Assembly: GCA_902783255.1 (NCBI GenBank)
Contig: CACZQB010000021.1
Location: 62,001-126,000, forward strand
Direction of reading: 5' to 3'
Source of the DNA: Oscillospiraceae bacterium
GTDB lineage: Bacteria > Bacillota > Clostridia > Oscillospirales > UBA644
DNA length: 64,000 nucleotides
Both the position numbers and the translations under genes were made by a program. Of this stretch, positions 36,029 to 44,395 are shown one piece after another. The notes under the pieces are model-generated. The model ran no database searches. It saw only the letters and a list, made by a program, of their open reading frames with translations, and was not told the DNA's origin. Each line of letters starts with the position of its first letter. Position 1 is the stretch's first letter.

Positions 36029-38659
36029 ATGAAAAAATTCGTAATAATTCTTTTTGCGGCGCTTTTTCTTCTTTCATCCTGCGCGCCGTATCGTCCGCCT
36101 GAAGTTCCCGCGCCAAAACCGGAGACCAAAACCGAAGAGCAAAGAGCCTTTGCAAACGGCGAGTGGTCTGCCGTAAAAAGCCTTTATAAAGAAACGGAAT
36201 ACAATGCCGTAAATTTCTTTGTTTCGCTTTCAGGCGCTGTTGCCGACGGTGTTTTTGACGATTCTTCGGCTATTCAGGCAGCGCTTGACAAGGCTGCGGC
36301 AGCAGGCGGAGGAAAAGTGTATATCGCCAAGGGCAAATACCGTGTTTCGCGTCCCATAAATATACCCGATAACGTTTCTCTGATAGGAGATTTTGTTTCT
36401 CCCACATCGAAAAAGGGCGTATCCGAGGGCACGGTAATAATAGTTGAAGGGTCTGATATGCTTCACGACGCTTCTCTCTTTATTCTTCACGATAATTCCG
36501 TTCTTTCCGATCTTACCGTGTGGTATGAGGGACAGACATTTGAAGATCTGAGCAAATATGCATACACGGTCCGCCATGCGACGGGGAAAAACGCGGCTGT
36601 AAAAAATATCGCCGTTCTTAACGCATATAACGGCATTACGGCGGATTCTGCCGACTGCGAACATTTCACGGTCGAAAACATATATATGACCGCGATCAAT
36701 AATGCTCTGCGCGTTTTAAACTGCCGTGAAAAACTGACCGTAAGCGGTTTTTCCGTTTCTCCCGTATACTGGATAAACGACGAAATGACCGTAAAACCGG
36801 ATAATTTCGATATAGAAGCGCTGAATAACGAGATTTATTCAAATCTTTCCGCCGTAACGCTTTCATGTCCGTGCGATATGAGCCTTACCGATATTACTGT
36901 AGATACGGCAAAAGTTGGGCTGAGCATAGATATCCCCGAAGAAAGCGACAAAGCGCCGCTTATTTCACTTCTGAATATCTCCAATACACTTACCCCCGTA
37001 TCGATAGGCCGTTTGCCCGATTGCGGCGCGGCGTTTGCACTATGCACATTCGGCACATCCAACCTTCTCAACTCCACGGCTGTAAAGATCGGCACAGCAT
37101 TTGATTCTGCTGTCGTATTCAATTCATGCACTTTCCCCGGGCAGCCGACATATTCGGTAAAAAGCGAGGGCAGCGGAAGACTTTCGTTTGTGAACTGTAA
37201 GTTTGTAGGATGGCGCAATGCTGCACTGAATGTTTCCGATATTATTTTCACATCCGCAAATTCTTCTTTCAATGCGGGCAAAGATCCTGTGTTACTTTCT
37301 GATAAATCAGTGGGGATCCTCGCCTCATGCTACCTTTCGGCTGCTCCTTCATCTGCCGATCCGGAGCTTTTCGTTATTTCCACCGAAAATGAATACGATT
37401 TTGACGTTATCGAAAAGAAATATGTCGGGTCATCAGCTTCTGTTCCCGAAATAAGGGACAGGGTATTTTACGCAAAAGATTACGGGCTTTCAGAGTCGAA
37501 TATCGATAACTATAACGCTATACAGTCTGCCGTAAACTATGCTTATGTGAACGGCGGAGGCACGGTATTCGTTCCCGCAGGTCAGTACCGGCTGAGCAAT
37601 GAAGTGCGCGTAAAAGAAGGCGTGCGTATTATGGGCGTCGGTTCCGGAACGGATCCTATAACGTCAACGATCTTTATTACCGAAAAAAACGCCGGAGACA
37701 AATCTGCGTATTTTACGCTTGAAGACTCAACGGAGATCTGCGGCGTAACCTTTTATTACTATCGCATGCCGGATTTTACTGCTGAAGAGGCTCCGTCCGG
37801 CACTGCCGTTTTTGCGGAAAACAGAAAAGACATTTATCTTCACGATATCTGCCTTGTCAGACCCGCATACGGCATTTCGCTTACGTCGTGCAGCTCGGCG
37901 ACGATGAAAAATATATACGGCACAACGCTTGTAAACGGTATAAAACTCGATGAATGCGCCGATGTTTATGCCGACAATATATCTTTTTCAAAAGAATTTG
38001 CCACATCCGACGAAATCGTTTCGTATCTTCAGTCGCACTATTCCGGCGCATATGTTTCGGGCGGCGAAAGCATAGTTTTCCGCAACATATCAACGGAAAA
38101 CGCAGATTATGTTATTGATATCGAAGCTCCGGAAGTGCTTATCGTTCCCGTAGACCCCGTTTTTTGTGCTCTGAATGTTTTTTCACGTGATGTTTACGCC
38201 ACGGTCGCAGTGGGCAGGTATCCGTATGCATCAGTTATCAATGCGGTTTCAAGACCGAAGGTCTTTTCAACAAATGCGTATCATATAACAACTTTTTACG
38301 GAAACAGAGGCAAGGTGAACGTATATAACCTGCTCGGAGCGGGAGATGTTACTGCCGGAGTGTTTTTAAGAAGCGGAGACGTTTCCGTTCAGTCTTCGGT
38401 ATTCTGCAGTCTCGGTAAAAGCGCGGTTTATACAGACGGAGCAAATGTTTCGGTCATAGGTTCGCTGCTTCTCGACAACAACTGCACATATCATGTTGAA
38501 GCAAGTTCCGGAGGCGCATTTCTGCTCGGCAATATTACAAACAATCTGACGACCGCTTTTGACGGAACCAACATAAAATATATCCGCAGATATGTGGACG
38601 GAGATGCAAGCTACGCAGACGACGGAAATATGCGCGGTATTCTGCCGGAGACAGAATAA
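36029..38659 (+). CDS. Lipoprotein with two pectate-lyase-superfamily beta-helix domains
   Basis: 876 residues. The lipoprotein signal ends LLSSC (Cys18), placing the protein outside the cytoplasmic membrane. Two copies of the Pectate_lyase_3 opening are seen: DGVFDDSSAIQAALDKAAAA ... GGKVYIAKGKYRVSRPI near residue 70, and YNAIQSAVNYAYVNGGGTVF ... PAGQYRLSNEV near residue 490. Each is followed by many short beta-helix coils. Proteins of this type bind or cleave polysaccharides, but I see no clear catalytic residues, so substrate and activity are open. It follows obgE by 11 bases but has no strong ribosome site. Confidence 0.82.
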   Translation: MKKFVIILFAALFLLSSCAPYRPPEVPAPKPETKTEEQRAFANGEWSAVKSLYKETEYNAVNFFVSLSGAVADGVFDDSSAIQAALDKAAAAGGGKVYIAKGKYRVSRPINIPDNVSLIGDFVSPTSKKGVSEGTVIIVEGSDMLHDASLFILHDNSVLSDLTVWYEGQTFEDLSKYAYTVRHATGKNAAVKNIAVLNAYNGITADSADCEHFTVENIYMTAINNALRVLNCREKLTVSGFSVSPVYWINDEMTVKPDNFDIEALNNEIYSNLSAVTLSCPCDMSLTDITVDTAKVGLSIDIPEESDKAPLISLLNISNTLTPVSIGRLPDCGAAFALCTFGTSNLLNSTAVKIGTAFDSAVVFNSCTFPGQPTYSVKSEGSGRLSFVNCKFVGWRNAALNVSDIIFTSANSSFNAGKDPVLLSDKSVGILASCYLSAAPSSADPELFVISTENEYDFDVIEKKYVGSSASVPEIRDRVFYAKDYGLSESNIDNYNAIQSAVNYAYVNGGGTVFVPAGQYRLSNEVRVKEGVRIMGVGSGTDPITSTIFITEKNAGDKSAYFTLEDSTEICGVTFYYYRMPDFTAEEAPSGTAVFAENRKDIYLHDICLVRPAYGISLTSCSSATMKNIYGTTLVNGIKLDECADVYADNISFSKEFATSDEIVSYLQSHYSGAYVSGGESIVFRNISTENADYVIDIEAPEVLIVPVDPVFCALNVFSRDVYATVAVGRYPYASVINAVSRPKVFSTNAYHITTFYGNRGKVNVYNLLGAGDVTAGVFLRSGDVSVQSSVFCSLGKSAVYTDGANVSVIGSLLLDNNCTYHVEASSGGAFLLGNITNNLTTAFDGTNIKYIRRYVDGDASYADDGNMRGILPETE

Positions 38660-38695
38660 ATGTGGGTTTTTGGACGGTTTGTTCAAAAAAAATTT

Positions 38696-38713
38696 AACGA
38701 AAATCGTTTTTTT
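38696..38713 (+). terminator. Possible weak terminator after the beta-helix lipoprotein
   Basis: A short stem, AACGA (38696-38700) with TCGTT (38704-38708) and loop AAA, runs into TTTTTT up to 38713. The stem has only five pairs. Confidence 0.4.
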
Positions 38714-38727
38714 ATGTAATTTTACTA

Positions 38728-38756
38728 TTGCATTTTATTGTAAATTGTTATATAAT
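38728..38756 (+). promoter_or_regulatory. Promoter of the EF-G-like gene
   Basis: TTGCAT (38728-38733), a 17-base spacer and TATAAT (38751-38756). The leader is about 80 bases and ends with an AAAGGAGA ribosome site. Confidence 0.78.
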
Positions 38757-38842
38757 TATTAAGTGGACTGTTGTGATCGGCAGTGCGATAATATGAAAAT
38801 TATAAGCTCGGATAAACTCGGGCGAAAGGAGATATAGATAAC

Positions 38843-40864
38843 ATGCAATATACCGCATCTCAGATCAGAAATATTTGTCTTATGGGTCACGGTGGAGACG
38901 GAAAGACTTCTCTTGCTGAAGCCCTGCTTTTCTACACCAAAGGAACTGACCGTCTCGGAAAGACCGCTGACGGAAACACTGTTTGCGACTTTGACCCGGA
39001 AGAAATAAAGAGAAAGATATCTATTTCTACCGCACTTGCGCCCGTTGAATGGAAAAATACTAAAATCAATATTCTTGATACTCCCGGTTATTTCGACTTT
39101 GAAGGCGAAGTCCGTCAGGCTCTCAGCGCAGTTGAAACAGCTCTTATCGTTGTTTCCGCAAAAGACGGCGTAAACGTCGGAACCGAAAAAGCATTCAAGC
39201 TCGCAAAAGCAAAAGGCGTTCCCGTAATGTTTTTCATAACGAAGGCTGACGAAGAAAACGCAAACTTTGAAAAAGTTTTTGAAGAACTTCAGGAAAAATT
39301 CGGCGCTGGTATGTGCGCTATAAACATTCCTCTTGTCAGCAACGGTAAGGCGGCAGGTTATTACAATCTCATAGATGAAGTATGCCGTAAATCCGAGGGG
39401 GGCAAGCTTGTTGATGTTCCCGTTCCCGGAGATGCCGCAGGCGAAATATCAAAACTTAAAGACGTCCTTAACGAGGCGATAGCCGCTACAGATGAAGACC
39501 TGATGGAAAAATTCTTCGATGGCGGAGAATTCACCAAAGACGAAATCAGAAAAGGTGTTGAGATCGGTCTTAAGTCCGAAACACTCGTTCCGGTTCTCTG
39601 CGGTTCTTCCATGACATTCGAAGGCATCCCATCTCTGCTTGATTTCATTGCGCACTATGTTCCTTCTCCGAAAGACAACTCTGCATCCGATCCCGCACTT
39701 TTCGTATTCAAAACGATCGCCGACCCGTTCGTCGGAAAAATGTCGTTCTTTAAAGTGCTTTCCGGCAATATCAACGCAGGCATCACTCTTACAAACCCAC
39801 GCAGCGGATCAAACGAAAAACTCGGCCGTATCTTTACGATCAAAGGCAAAAATCAGACAGAAGTTGACGGTCTTTGCTGCGGCGATATAGGTGTTGTAAA
39901 CAAACTCGTAGCGACCGGAACAGGTGATGTTCTCTGCACAGCAGGCGCAAATGTTGAAGTTAAACCTATAGAATATCCGAAGCCCTGCTTCTCAAGAGCG
40001 ATCCTTCCCAAGGCAAAAGGCGACGAAGAAAAGATATCTCTCGGTCTCCAGAGACTTGCAGAAGAAGATCCCACATTCTCGTATGTCAACAATGCAGAAA
40101 CCCACGAACAGGTTATCAGCGGTATGGGCGATACTCATCTTGACGTTATAGTAAGCAAACTCAAATCAAAATTCAATGTCGGCGTTGATCTTAAAGAACC
40201 CAAAGTTCCTTACAGAGAAAAGATCAGCCAGAAAGTAAGAGTTCAGGGTAAACATAAAAAACAGTCCGGCGGTCACGGTCAGTACGGCGATGTATGGATT
40301 GAATTTGAACCGTATGACGGCGAGGAACTTCTCTTTGAAGAAAACGTATTCGGCGGCGCAGTTCCGAGGAACTTCTTCCCGGCTGTTGAAAAAGGACTTC
40401 GCGAATGCGCTCAGAAGGGCGTTCTTGCTGGTTACCCCGTTGTAGGTCTTAAAGCGACACTTGTTGACGGCTCATACCATCCCGTTGACTCTTCGGAAAT
40501 GTCATTCAAGATGGCTGCCTCGATCGCATACAAAGAAGGACTCAAACAGGCAAAACCGAAGATCCTTGAACCGATAGGAAAACTCAAAGTTCTTATTCCC
40601 GACAGCCTCATGGGCGATATTATGGGCGACGTAAGCAAGCGCAGAGGTTCGATCATCGGTATGGCTCCCGCTGAGGAAAGAGGTATGCAGGAAGTTCAGG
40701 CAACTGTTCCGATGTCCGAAATGGCATCTTACGCTACAGACCTCCGTTCAATGACACGCGGTCGCGGCTCCTTCGATCTTGAATTTGATTCTTATCAGAT
40801 CGCACCTGACAATGTAGCTCAGCAGATAATCGAAGAAGCAAAGAAAGACGAAGAAGAAGAATAA
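38843..40864 (+). CDS. Elongation factor G-like GTPase (EF-G2 type)
   Basis: 673 residues with all five EF-G domains. G1 is GHGGDGKTS, G3 is DTPGYFDF and G4 is TKAD. Canonical EF-G has [17 protein letters not shown] and NKMD, so the catalytic His of switch II is Tyr here. Domain IV is complete (SGGHGQYGDV, AGYPVVGLKATL) and the tail is acidic (KKDEEEE). This matches the EF-G2 paralogue class found in many bacteria; its role (slow or alternative translocation, recycling) is not fixed. The canonical fusA is only 5 kb away on the other strand. Confidence 0.9.
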   Translation: MQYTASQIRNICLMGHGGDGKTSLAEALLFYTKGTDRLGKTADGNTVCDFDPEEIKRKISISTALAPVEWKNTKINILDTPGYFDFEGEVRQALSAVETALIVVSAKDGVNVGTEKAFKLAKAKGVPVMFFITKADEENANFEKVFEELQEKFGAGMCAINIPLVSNGKAAGYYNLIDEVCRKSEGGKLVDVPVPGDAAGEISKLKDVLNEAIAATDEDLMEKFFDGGEFTKDEIRKGVEIGLKSETLVPVLCGSSMTFEGIPSLLDFIAHYVPSPKDNSASDPALFVFKTIADPFVGKMSFFKVLSGNINAGITLTNPRSGSNEKLGRIFTIKGKNQTEVDGLCCGDIGVVNKLVATGTGDVLCTAGANVEVKPIEYPKPCFSRAILPKAKGDEEKISLGLQRLAEEDPTFSYVNNAETHEQVISGMGDTHLDVIVSKLKSKFNVGVDLKEPKVPYREKISQKVRVQGKHKKQSGGHGQYGDVWIEFEPYDGEELLFEENVFGGAVPRNFFPAVEKGLRECAQKGVLAGYPVVGLKATLVDGSYHPVDSSEMSFKMAASIAYKEGLKQAKPKILEPIGKLKVLIPDSLMGDIMGDVSKRRGSIIGMAPAEERGMQEVQATVPMSEMASYATDLRSMTRGRGSFDLEFDSYQIAPDNVAQQIIEEAKKDEEEE

Positions 40865-40876
40865 AAATAAAAAACG

Positions 40877-40904
40877 CAGACCGGCGTAAAGCCGGTCTGT
40901 TTTT
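40877..40904 (+). terminator. Intrinsic terminator after the EF-G-like gene
   Basis: CAGACCGGC (40877-40885) pairs with GCCGGTCTG (40891-40899), loop GTAAA, followed by TTTTT (40900-40904). The next gene starts 16 bases later. Confidence 0.88.
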
Positions 40905-40920
40905 CAGAAAAGGTGAGATT

Positions 40921-41751
40921 ATGGATCTGTATCAGGCAGCTCAGGAAAGAATAATAATAACGGCGCACCGCGGCGTGAGCGGCGGGAACATACCGTGCAA
41001 CACAATAGCGGCATACGATGCTGCAGTAGCGCAGGGCGCGGATATGATAGAAATTGACGCAAGTTTAAGCGCGGACGGCACGCTTTTCAGCTTTCATCCC
41101 GGCATGGAAGGCGCGCATCTCGGCAAAAGCTGCCGTATCCCCGAAATGCATGACGATGAAATACGTCAGCTGCGTTATGTAAACTACGACCGCGCATCCA
41201 CGGAATGCGGACTTTGCACGCTTGACGAGATTTTTGAACGCTATAAAAACAAATGCTTTATCAACGTTGATAAATTCTGGGATCATCCTCAGAAAATATC
41301 CGAGCTTATAAGAAAACACAATATGAAGGATCAGATCGTTGTCAAAACCGGTCCTTCAAAAGAAATGCTTGATATCATTGAACAATATGCGCCCGATATA
41401 GCATATCTTGCGCTTATTTCCAAAAATGACGGCACCCATGAAGAGCTGAAAAAAAGAAAGATCAACTATATAGGAGCAGAAGTTCTGTTCTCTTCCGAAG
41501 AAAGCGAGCTTTGCAGCGAAGAATTTATAGAAAAAATGCATGCGGACCGCAAACTTGTTTGGGTAAATTCAATAATATACGATTATCATGCGCAGCTTTC
41601 CGCACGGCATTCCGACGATACAGCGATTGCATGTGATCCCGAATACGGCTGGGGCTGGCTTGCAGACAGAAAATTTGATATTATTCAAACCGACTGGACT
41701 CTTGCTCTTCGTCTTTTCCTCGAAAAAACGGGCAGAAGATACAAAAAATAG
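40921..41751 (+). CDS. Glycerophosphodiester phosphodiesterase-family protein
   Basis: 276 residues with a GDPD TIM-barrel pattern: TAHRGVSGGNIPCNTIAAY, then MIEIDASLSADGTLFSFHPG, and at the end DIIQTDW. Active members need the His of HRG, the Glu of (P)ENT, the Glu-Asp pair of EID and a later His. Here the Glu of ENT is Cys (PCNT) and the usual HD reads HP, so metal binding may differ. GDPD enzymes release glycerol-3-phosphate from glycerophosphodiesters. It lies between two strong terminators but has a good AAAAGGTGAG ribosome site. Confidence 0.85.
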   Translation: MDLYQAAQERIIITAHRGVSGGNIPCNTIAAYDAAVAQGADMIEIDASLSADGTLFSFHPGMEGAHLGKSCRIPEMHDDEIRQLRYVNYDRASTECGLCTLDEIFERYKNKCFINVDKFWDHPQKISELIRKHNMKDQIVVKTGPSKEMLDIIEQYAPDIAYLALISKNDGTHEELKKRKINYIGAEVLFSSEESELCSEEFIEKMHADRKLVWVNSIIYDYHAQLSARHSDDTAIACDPEYGWGWLADRKFDIIQTDWTLALRLFLEKTGRRYKK

Positions 41752-41763
41752 TTTTTTAAAAGG

Positions 41764-41795
41764 AAGCCCCTTTGCTTTTTGCAAAGGGGCTTTTT
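41764..41795. terminator. Strong terminator between GDPD and the convergent AIM24 gene
   Basis: A 12-base perfect stem, AAGCCCCTTTGC (41764-41775) with GCAAAGGGGCTT (41781-41792), loop TTTTT, then a T-run. A-rich sequence on the other side may allow bidirectional use. Confidence 0.92.
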
Positions 41796-41872
41796 GCATA
41801 AATGAAAAACCACACAATAGTCGCATGATTCAAAGAGGTCAACCGATAGAAGGGAAAAATCCGATATTTCTG

Positions 41873-42556
41873 TCAGTTGCGGGAAGACGGTATGAACGGT
41901 CTGAGCGCATCCGCCATTGTATTTCTCGGCATTGTTTGCAGCCATATTTTTCCCGGTCCTGTAAGAACGGTATTAAAGAGACCTTCTCCGCCAAAGAGAG
42001 CGTTTCCTATACCTTTTACCGTCTGGATATCTATCTGGACCGTTTGCTGCATTGCTGCGAGATTACCGGTGTCCACAATTATTTTCTGCCCGGGGGCAAG
42101 ATCATATTCCTGCACGCTTCCGTCTATTTCAAGAAATACCATTCCGTTTCCTGTGAATTTCTGAAGTATGAAACCTTCACCGCCAAAAAAACCTGCTCCT
42201 GTTTTCTTTTGGAAGTGAACAGACATTTCAACACCTTCTTCGCTTGCAAGAAAAGCGGACTTCTGCGCTATAATAGTGTTTCCGGGACTTATCATTACCG
42301 GAAGTATCTCTCCCGGAAAGCTTGACGCTGCCGCAAACAGTCCGGATCCACCCGTACAGGTGTAAATGTTCTGGAACATCGACTCTCCGGAGAACATTCT
42401 TCCGAAAGCCTTTCCGATACTGCCGCCGGCATTGGTGGACATTTCCATATTGGGAGACATCCAGCTCATCGCGCCCTTGTCGGTCTTGATCTTTTCTCCT
42501 GCATCCAGTGTCATTATTAACACAGGAAGCGGCGTGCCCTTAATTTCGTACTTCAT
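41873..42556 (-). CDS. AIM24/TIGR00266-family protein
   Basis: 227 residues, rich in glycine and beta strands. It has the family pattern of an opening KGTPLPVLIMTLDAGEKI, then GAMSWMSPNMEM, GKAFGRMFSGES, and GGEGFILQKFTG in the centre. The family has a double-stranded beta-helix fold; bacterial members have no established function. An AAAAGGAGAAAAA ribosome site precedes the ATG. Upstream there is a repeated TTGACAGCAT element. Confidence 0.9.
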   Translation of the reverse strand: MKYEIKGTPLPVLIMTLDAGEKIKTDKGAMSWMSPNMEMSTNAGGSIGKAFGRMFSGESMFQNIYTCTGGSGLFAAASSFPGEILPVMISPGNTIIAQKSAFLASEEGVEMSVHFQKKTGAGFFGGEGFILQKFTGNGMVFLEIDGSVQEYDLAPGQKIIVDTGNLAAMQQTVQIDIQTVKGIGNALFGGEGLFNTVLTGPGKIWLQTMPRNTMADALRPFIPSSRN

Positions 42557-42592
42557 AGCTTTTTCTCCTTTTGTAAATTAATATTATTGGGA

Positions 42593-42623
42593 ATGCTGTC
42601 AAATAACTCCGGTATGCTGTCAA
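42593..42623 (-). repeat. Directly repeated 10-mer TTGACAGCAT upstream of the AIM24 gene
   Basis: ATGCTGTCAA occurs at 42593-42602 and again at 42614-42623, 21 bases apart. On the minus strand each copy contains a perfect -35 box, TTGACA. Only the nearer copy has a weak AT-rich -10 candidate at a sensible distance. It may be a promoter plus an operator copy. Confidence 0.5.
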
Positions 42624-42709
42624 CGCAAACGGTTTTTTTTGAAAAACTGATTTAAGGCGTGCTTTCAAGACATATCAATCGTTTCTGAATAGTCAAAAGG
42701 GGATCTTTA

Positions 42710-44266
42710 TTATTTCAAAGGTTTCATATCTGCCGGCATATAGGGAAGCGTAAATCCGATAAGATTTGCGCCTTCGCTTGCGGAAGAGCGCTTGAACTGG
42801 CTTTTATAATATCTTGAATAGAAAGTATCGAGCGCTGCGTTTATTGTATCGTCGTCATATTCGTCAAACGTTGCAAGCATGTATTTCTGTATTTCCGAAC
42901 GCGGGAATTTGTGCTTTGCAAAGTAGTAAATGATAAAATCATGCAGAATATACGGTCCGAGAATATCTTCTGTTTTCTGTCCGTCTTTAAGCTCGGGAGA
43001 AACGGGAGTGTCGACAATATCTAGAAGAGTTTTTTCAAGCTCTCCGCCGCGTTTTTTTGCAATATGTGTTACAAGCTCACGCATAACGGTTTTCGGCACC
43101 GTTGCGTTAACATTGTAATGGCTTAGCATGTCTCCTGCATAGGTAGTAAAACCGAGAGCCGCTTCAGAAAGGTCGCCTGTGCCGAGGGCAAGCGCATTTT
43201 GCTGGTTCGCTACATCAAAAAGTATCTGCGCACGCTCTCTTGCCTGTGCGTTTTCGTATGTAACATCGTCTGTTACTGTGTCGTGACCGATATCCCTTAA
43301 ATGCTGAAGGACAGCTTCTTTTATGCTTATCTCTCGCGAAGTTACGCCGAGGAGATCCATCAGTTTTTTTGCATTGCCGTTTGTTCTTTCGGAAGTGGAA
43401 AAACACGGCAGAGTAAGACCCGTTATATCTGATGCTGGAAGACCGAGCATTTTGAATGTGTTTTCGGCAACAAGCAGCGCCGTGGTAGAGTCAAGTCCGC
43501 CCGAAACGTTTACAACTACCTTTTTTATACCGGTATTAACAAGGCGCATGTAAAGAGCCTGTGTTTGAAGAGAAAAAAGCTCTTCGAGATAGCGTTTTTT
43601 GTCGTTTTTGCCGTAATAAGGTATTTTGTAGTCTGCAACCTTCTGTCTTGTATATATAAGTCCGGTATCTTTTGTGTGATCTGCGGTAGCGACTATAGTT
43701 TCGGGCTTATCCTGAGACATAAACGAAACGGTTATGCCCTTATTGAAGACGCCGCAGAAGCCTTTGTATACATTATCTGCGGAGCTTTCGCCGAATCCGC
43801 CGTTGGCAACGGCAACAATGCAGCTTTTTGCTCCGGAAGCACGGTTGCAGTATTCGATTATATCGTTCTGAATGCAGGGATATCCCGGCATAATGGTGGG
43901 GAGGAGCAGCACGTCGAAAGTTTCGTTTCCGTTTTCCGATACGGCTACGGTTTTTCCTTCAAGCTCAAAATGACTCTTTTTTGCGAGTATACCGTCTTTT
44001 ATTATAACATTTTCATGATACGGAACAGAAGTAACGATTATTTTGCCTGTTTTTTCGCTGTATTGGCACAGAGAGTCCAGCGCCGCCTCTGTCTGTTCCT
44101 TAAATTCGGGGAAATCATAAAGCTCTCCCGCAGAAGAACCTGTGAGAGAATATGCGGGAAAAAGATAAATATCCCCTTCGTTGCTGTCCATAATATCAGT
44201 CATTTTTTTTGCGTTTTCATTCGGATAGCCGAGAGAAACAACAAAAACGGCTGTAACGATCTTCAT
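42710..44266 (-). CDS. nadE: NAD(+) synthase with a shortened, decayed glutaminase domain
   Basis: 518 residues. The C-terminal synthetase is complete: the ATP P-loop is NVSGGLDSTTALLV near residue 260, followed by GTGDLSEAALGFTTYAGD and ATVPKTVMREL. The N-terminal half follows the glutamine-amidotransferase (nitrilase) domain of NadE in outline (LFPAYSLTGSSAGELY, then GFGESSADNVYKG). The catalytic Glu of FPE is Ala, and the segment that should carry the catalytic Cys (CEDLW, NLSAS) is missing. The enzyme probably uses free ammonia to make NAD from deamido-NAD. It has a consensus promoter. Confidence 0.92.
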   Translation of the reverse strand: MKIVTAVFVVSLGYPNENAKKMTDIMDSNEGDIYLFPAYSLTGSSAGELYDFPEFKEQTEAALDSLCQYSEKTGKIIVTSVPYHENVIIKDGILAKKSHFELEGKTVAVSENGNETFDVLLLPTIMPGYPCIQNDIIEYCNRASGAKSCIVAVANGGFGESSADNVYKGFCGVFNKGITVSFMSQDKPETIVATADHTKDTGLIYTRQKVADYKIPYYGKNDKKRYLEELFSLQTQALYMRLVNTGIKKVVVNVSGGLDSTTALLVAENTFKMLGLPASDITGLTLPCFSTSERTNGNAKKLMDLLGVTSREISIKEAVLQHLRDIGHDTVTDDVTYENAQARERAQILFDVANQQNALALGTGDLSEAALGFTTYAGDMLSHYNVNATVPKTVMRELVTHIAKKRGGELEKTLLDIVDTPVSPELKDGQKTEDILGPYILHDFIIYYFAKHKFPRSEIQKYMLATFDEYDDDTINAALDTFYSRYYKSQFKRSSASEGANLIGFTLPYMPADMKPLK

Positions 44267-44308
44267 AAATTTATTCCTTTCATGAGGGATGATCAGAGAT
44301 ATATGGGT

Positions 44309-44337
44309 ATTATATATCTTTTGCTCAACTTTGTCAA
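44309..44337 (-). promoter_or_regulatory. Promoter of nadE
   Basis: Minus-strand TTGACA (44337-44332), a 17-base spacer and TATAAT (44314-44309), both perfect. The leader is about 35 bases and includes GAAAGGAA before the ATG. Confidence 0.87.
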
Positions 44338-44352
44338 GTCTTAAGGAAAAAT

Positions 44353-44381
44353 AAAAGGCAGGAGAAAATCCCCTGCCTTTT
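44353..44381 (-). terminator. Terminator of the rpsL-tuf operon
   Basis: AAAAGGCAGG (44353-44362) pairs with CCTGCCTTTT (44372-44381), a 10-base stem. On the minus strand the stem is followed by TATTTTTCC. It lies 15 bases after the tuf stop. Confidence 0.87.
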
Positions 44382-44395
44382 TATGTGATTTCCGA

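Noticed and set aside
38843..40864. Tetracycline ribosomal protection protein (TetM-type)
   Set aside because: Its G1 and G3 motifs and domain IV fit the EF-G2 paralogue class rather than TetM/TetO.
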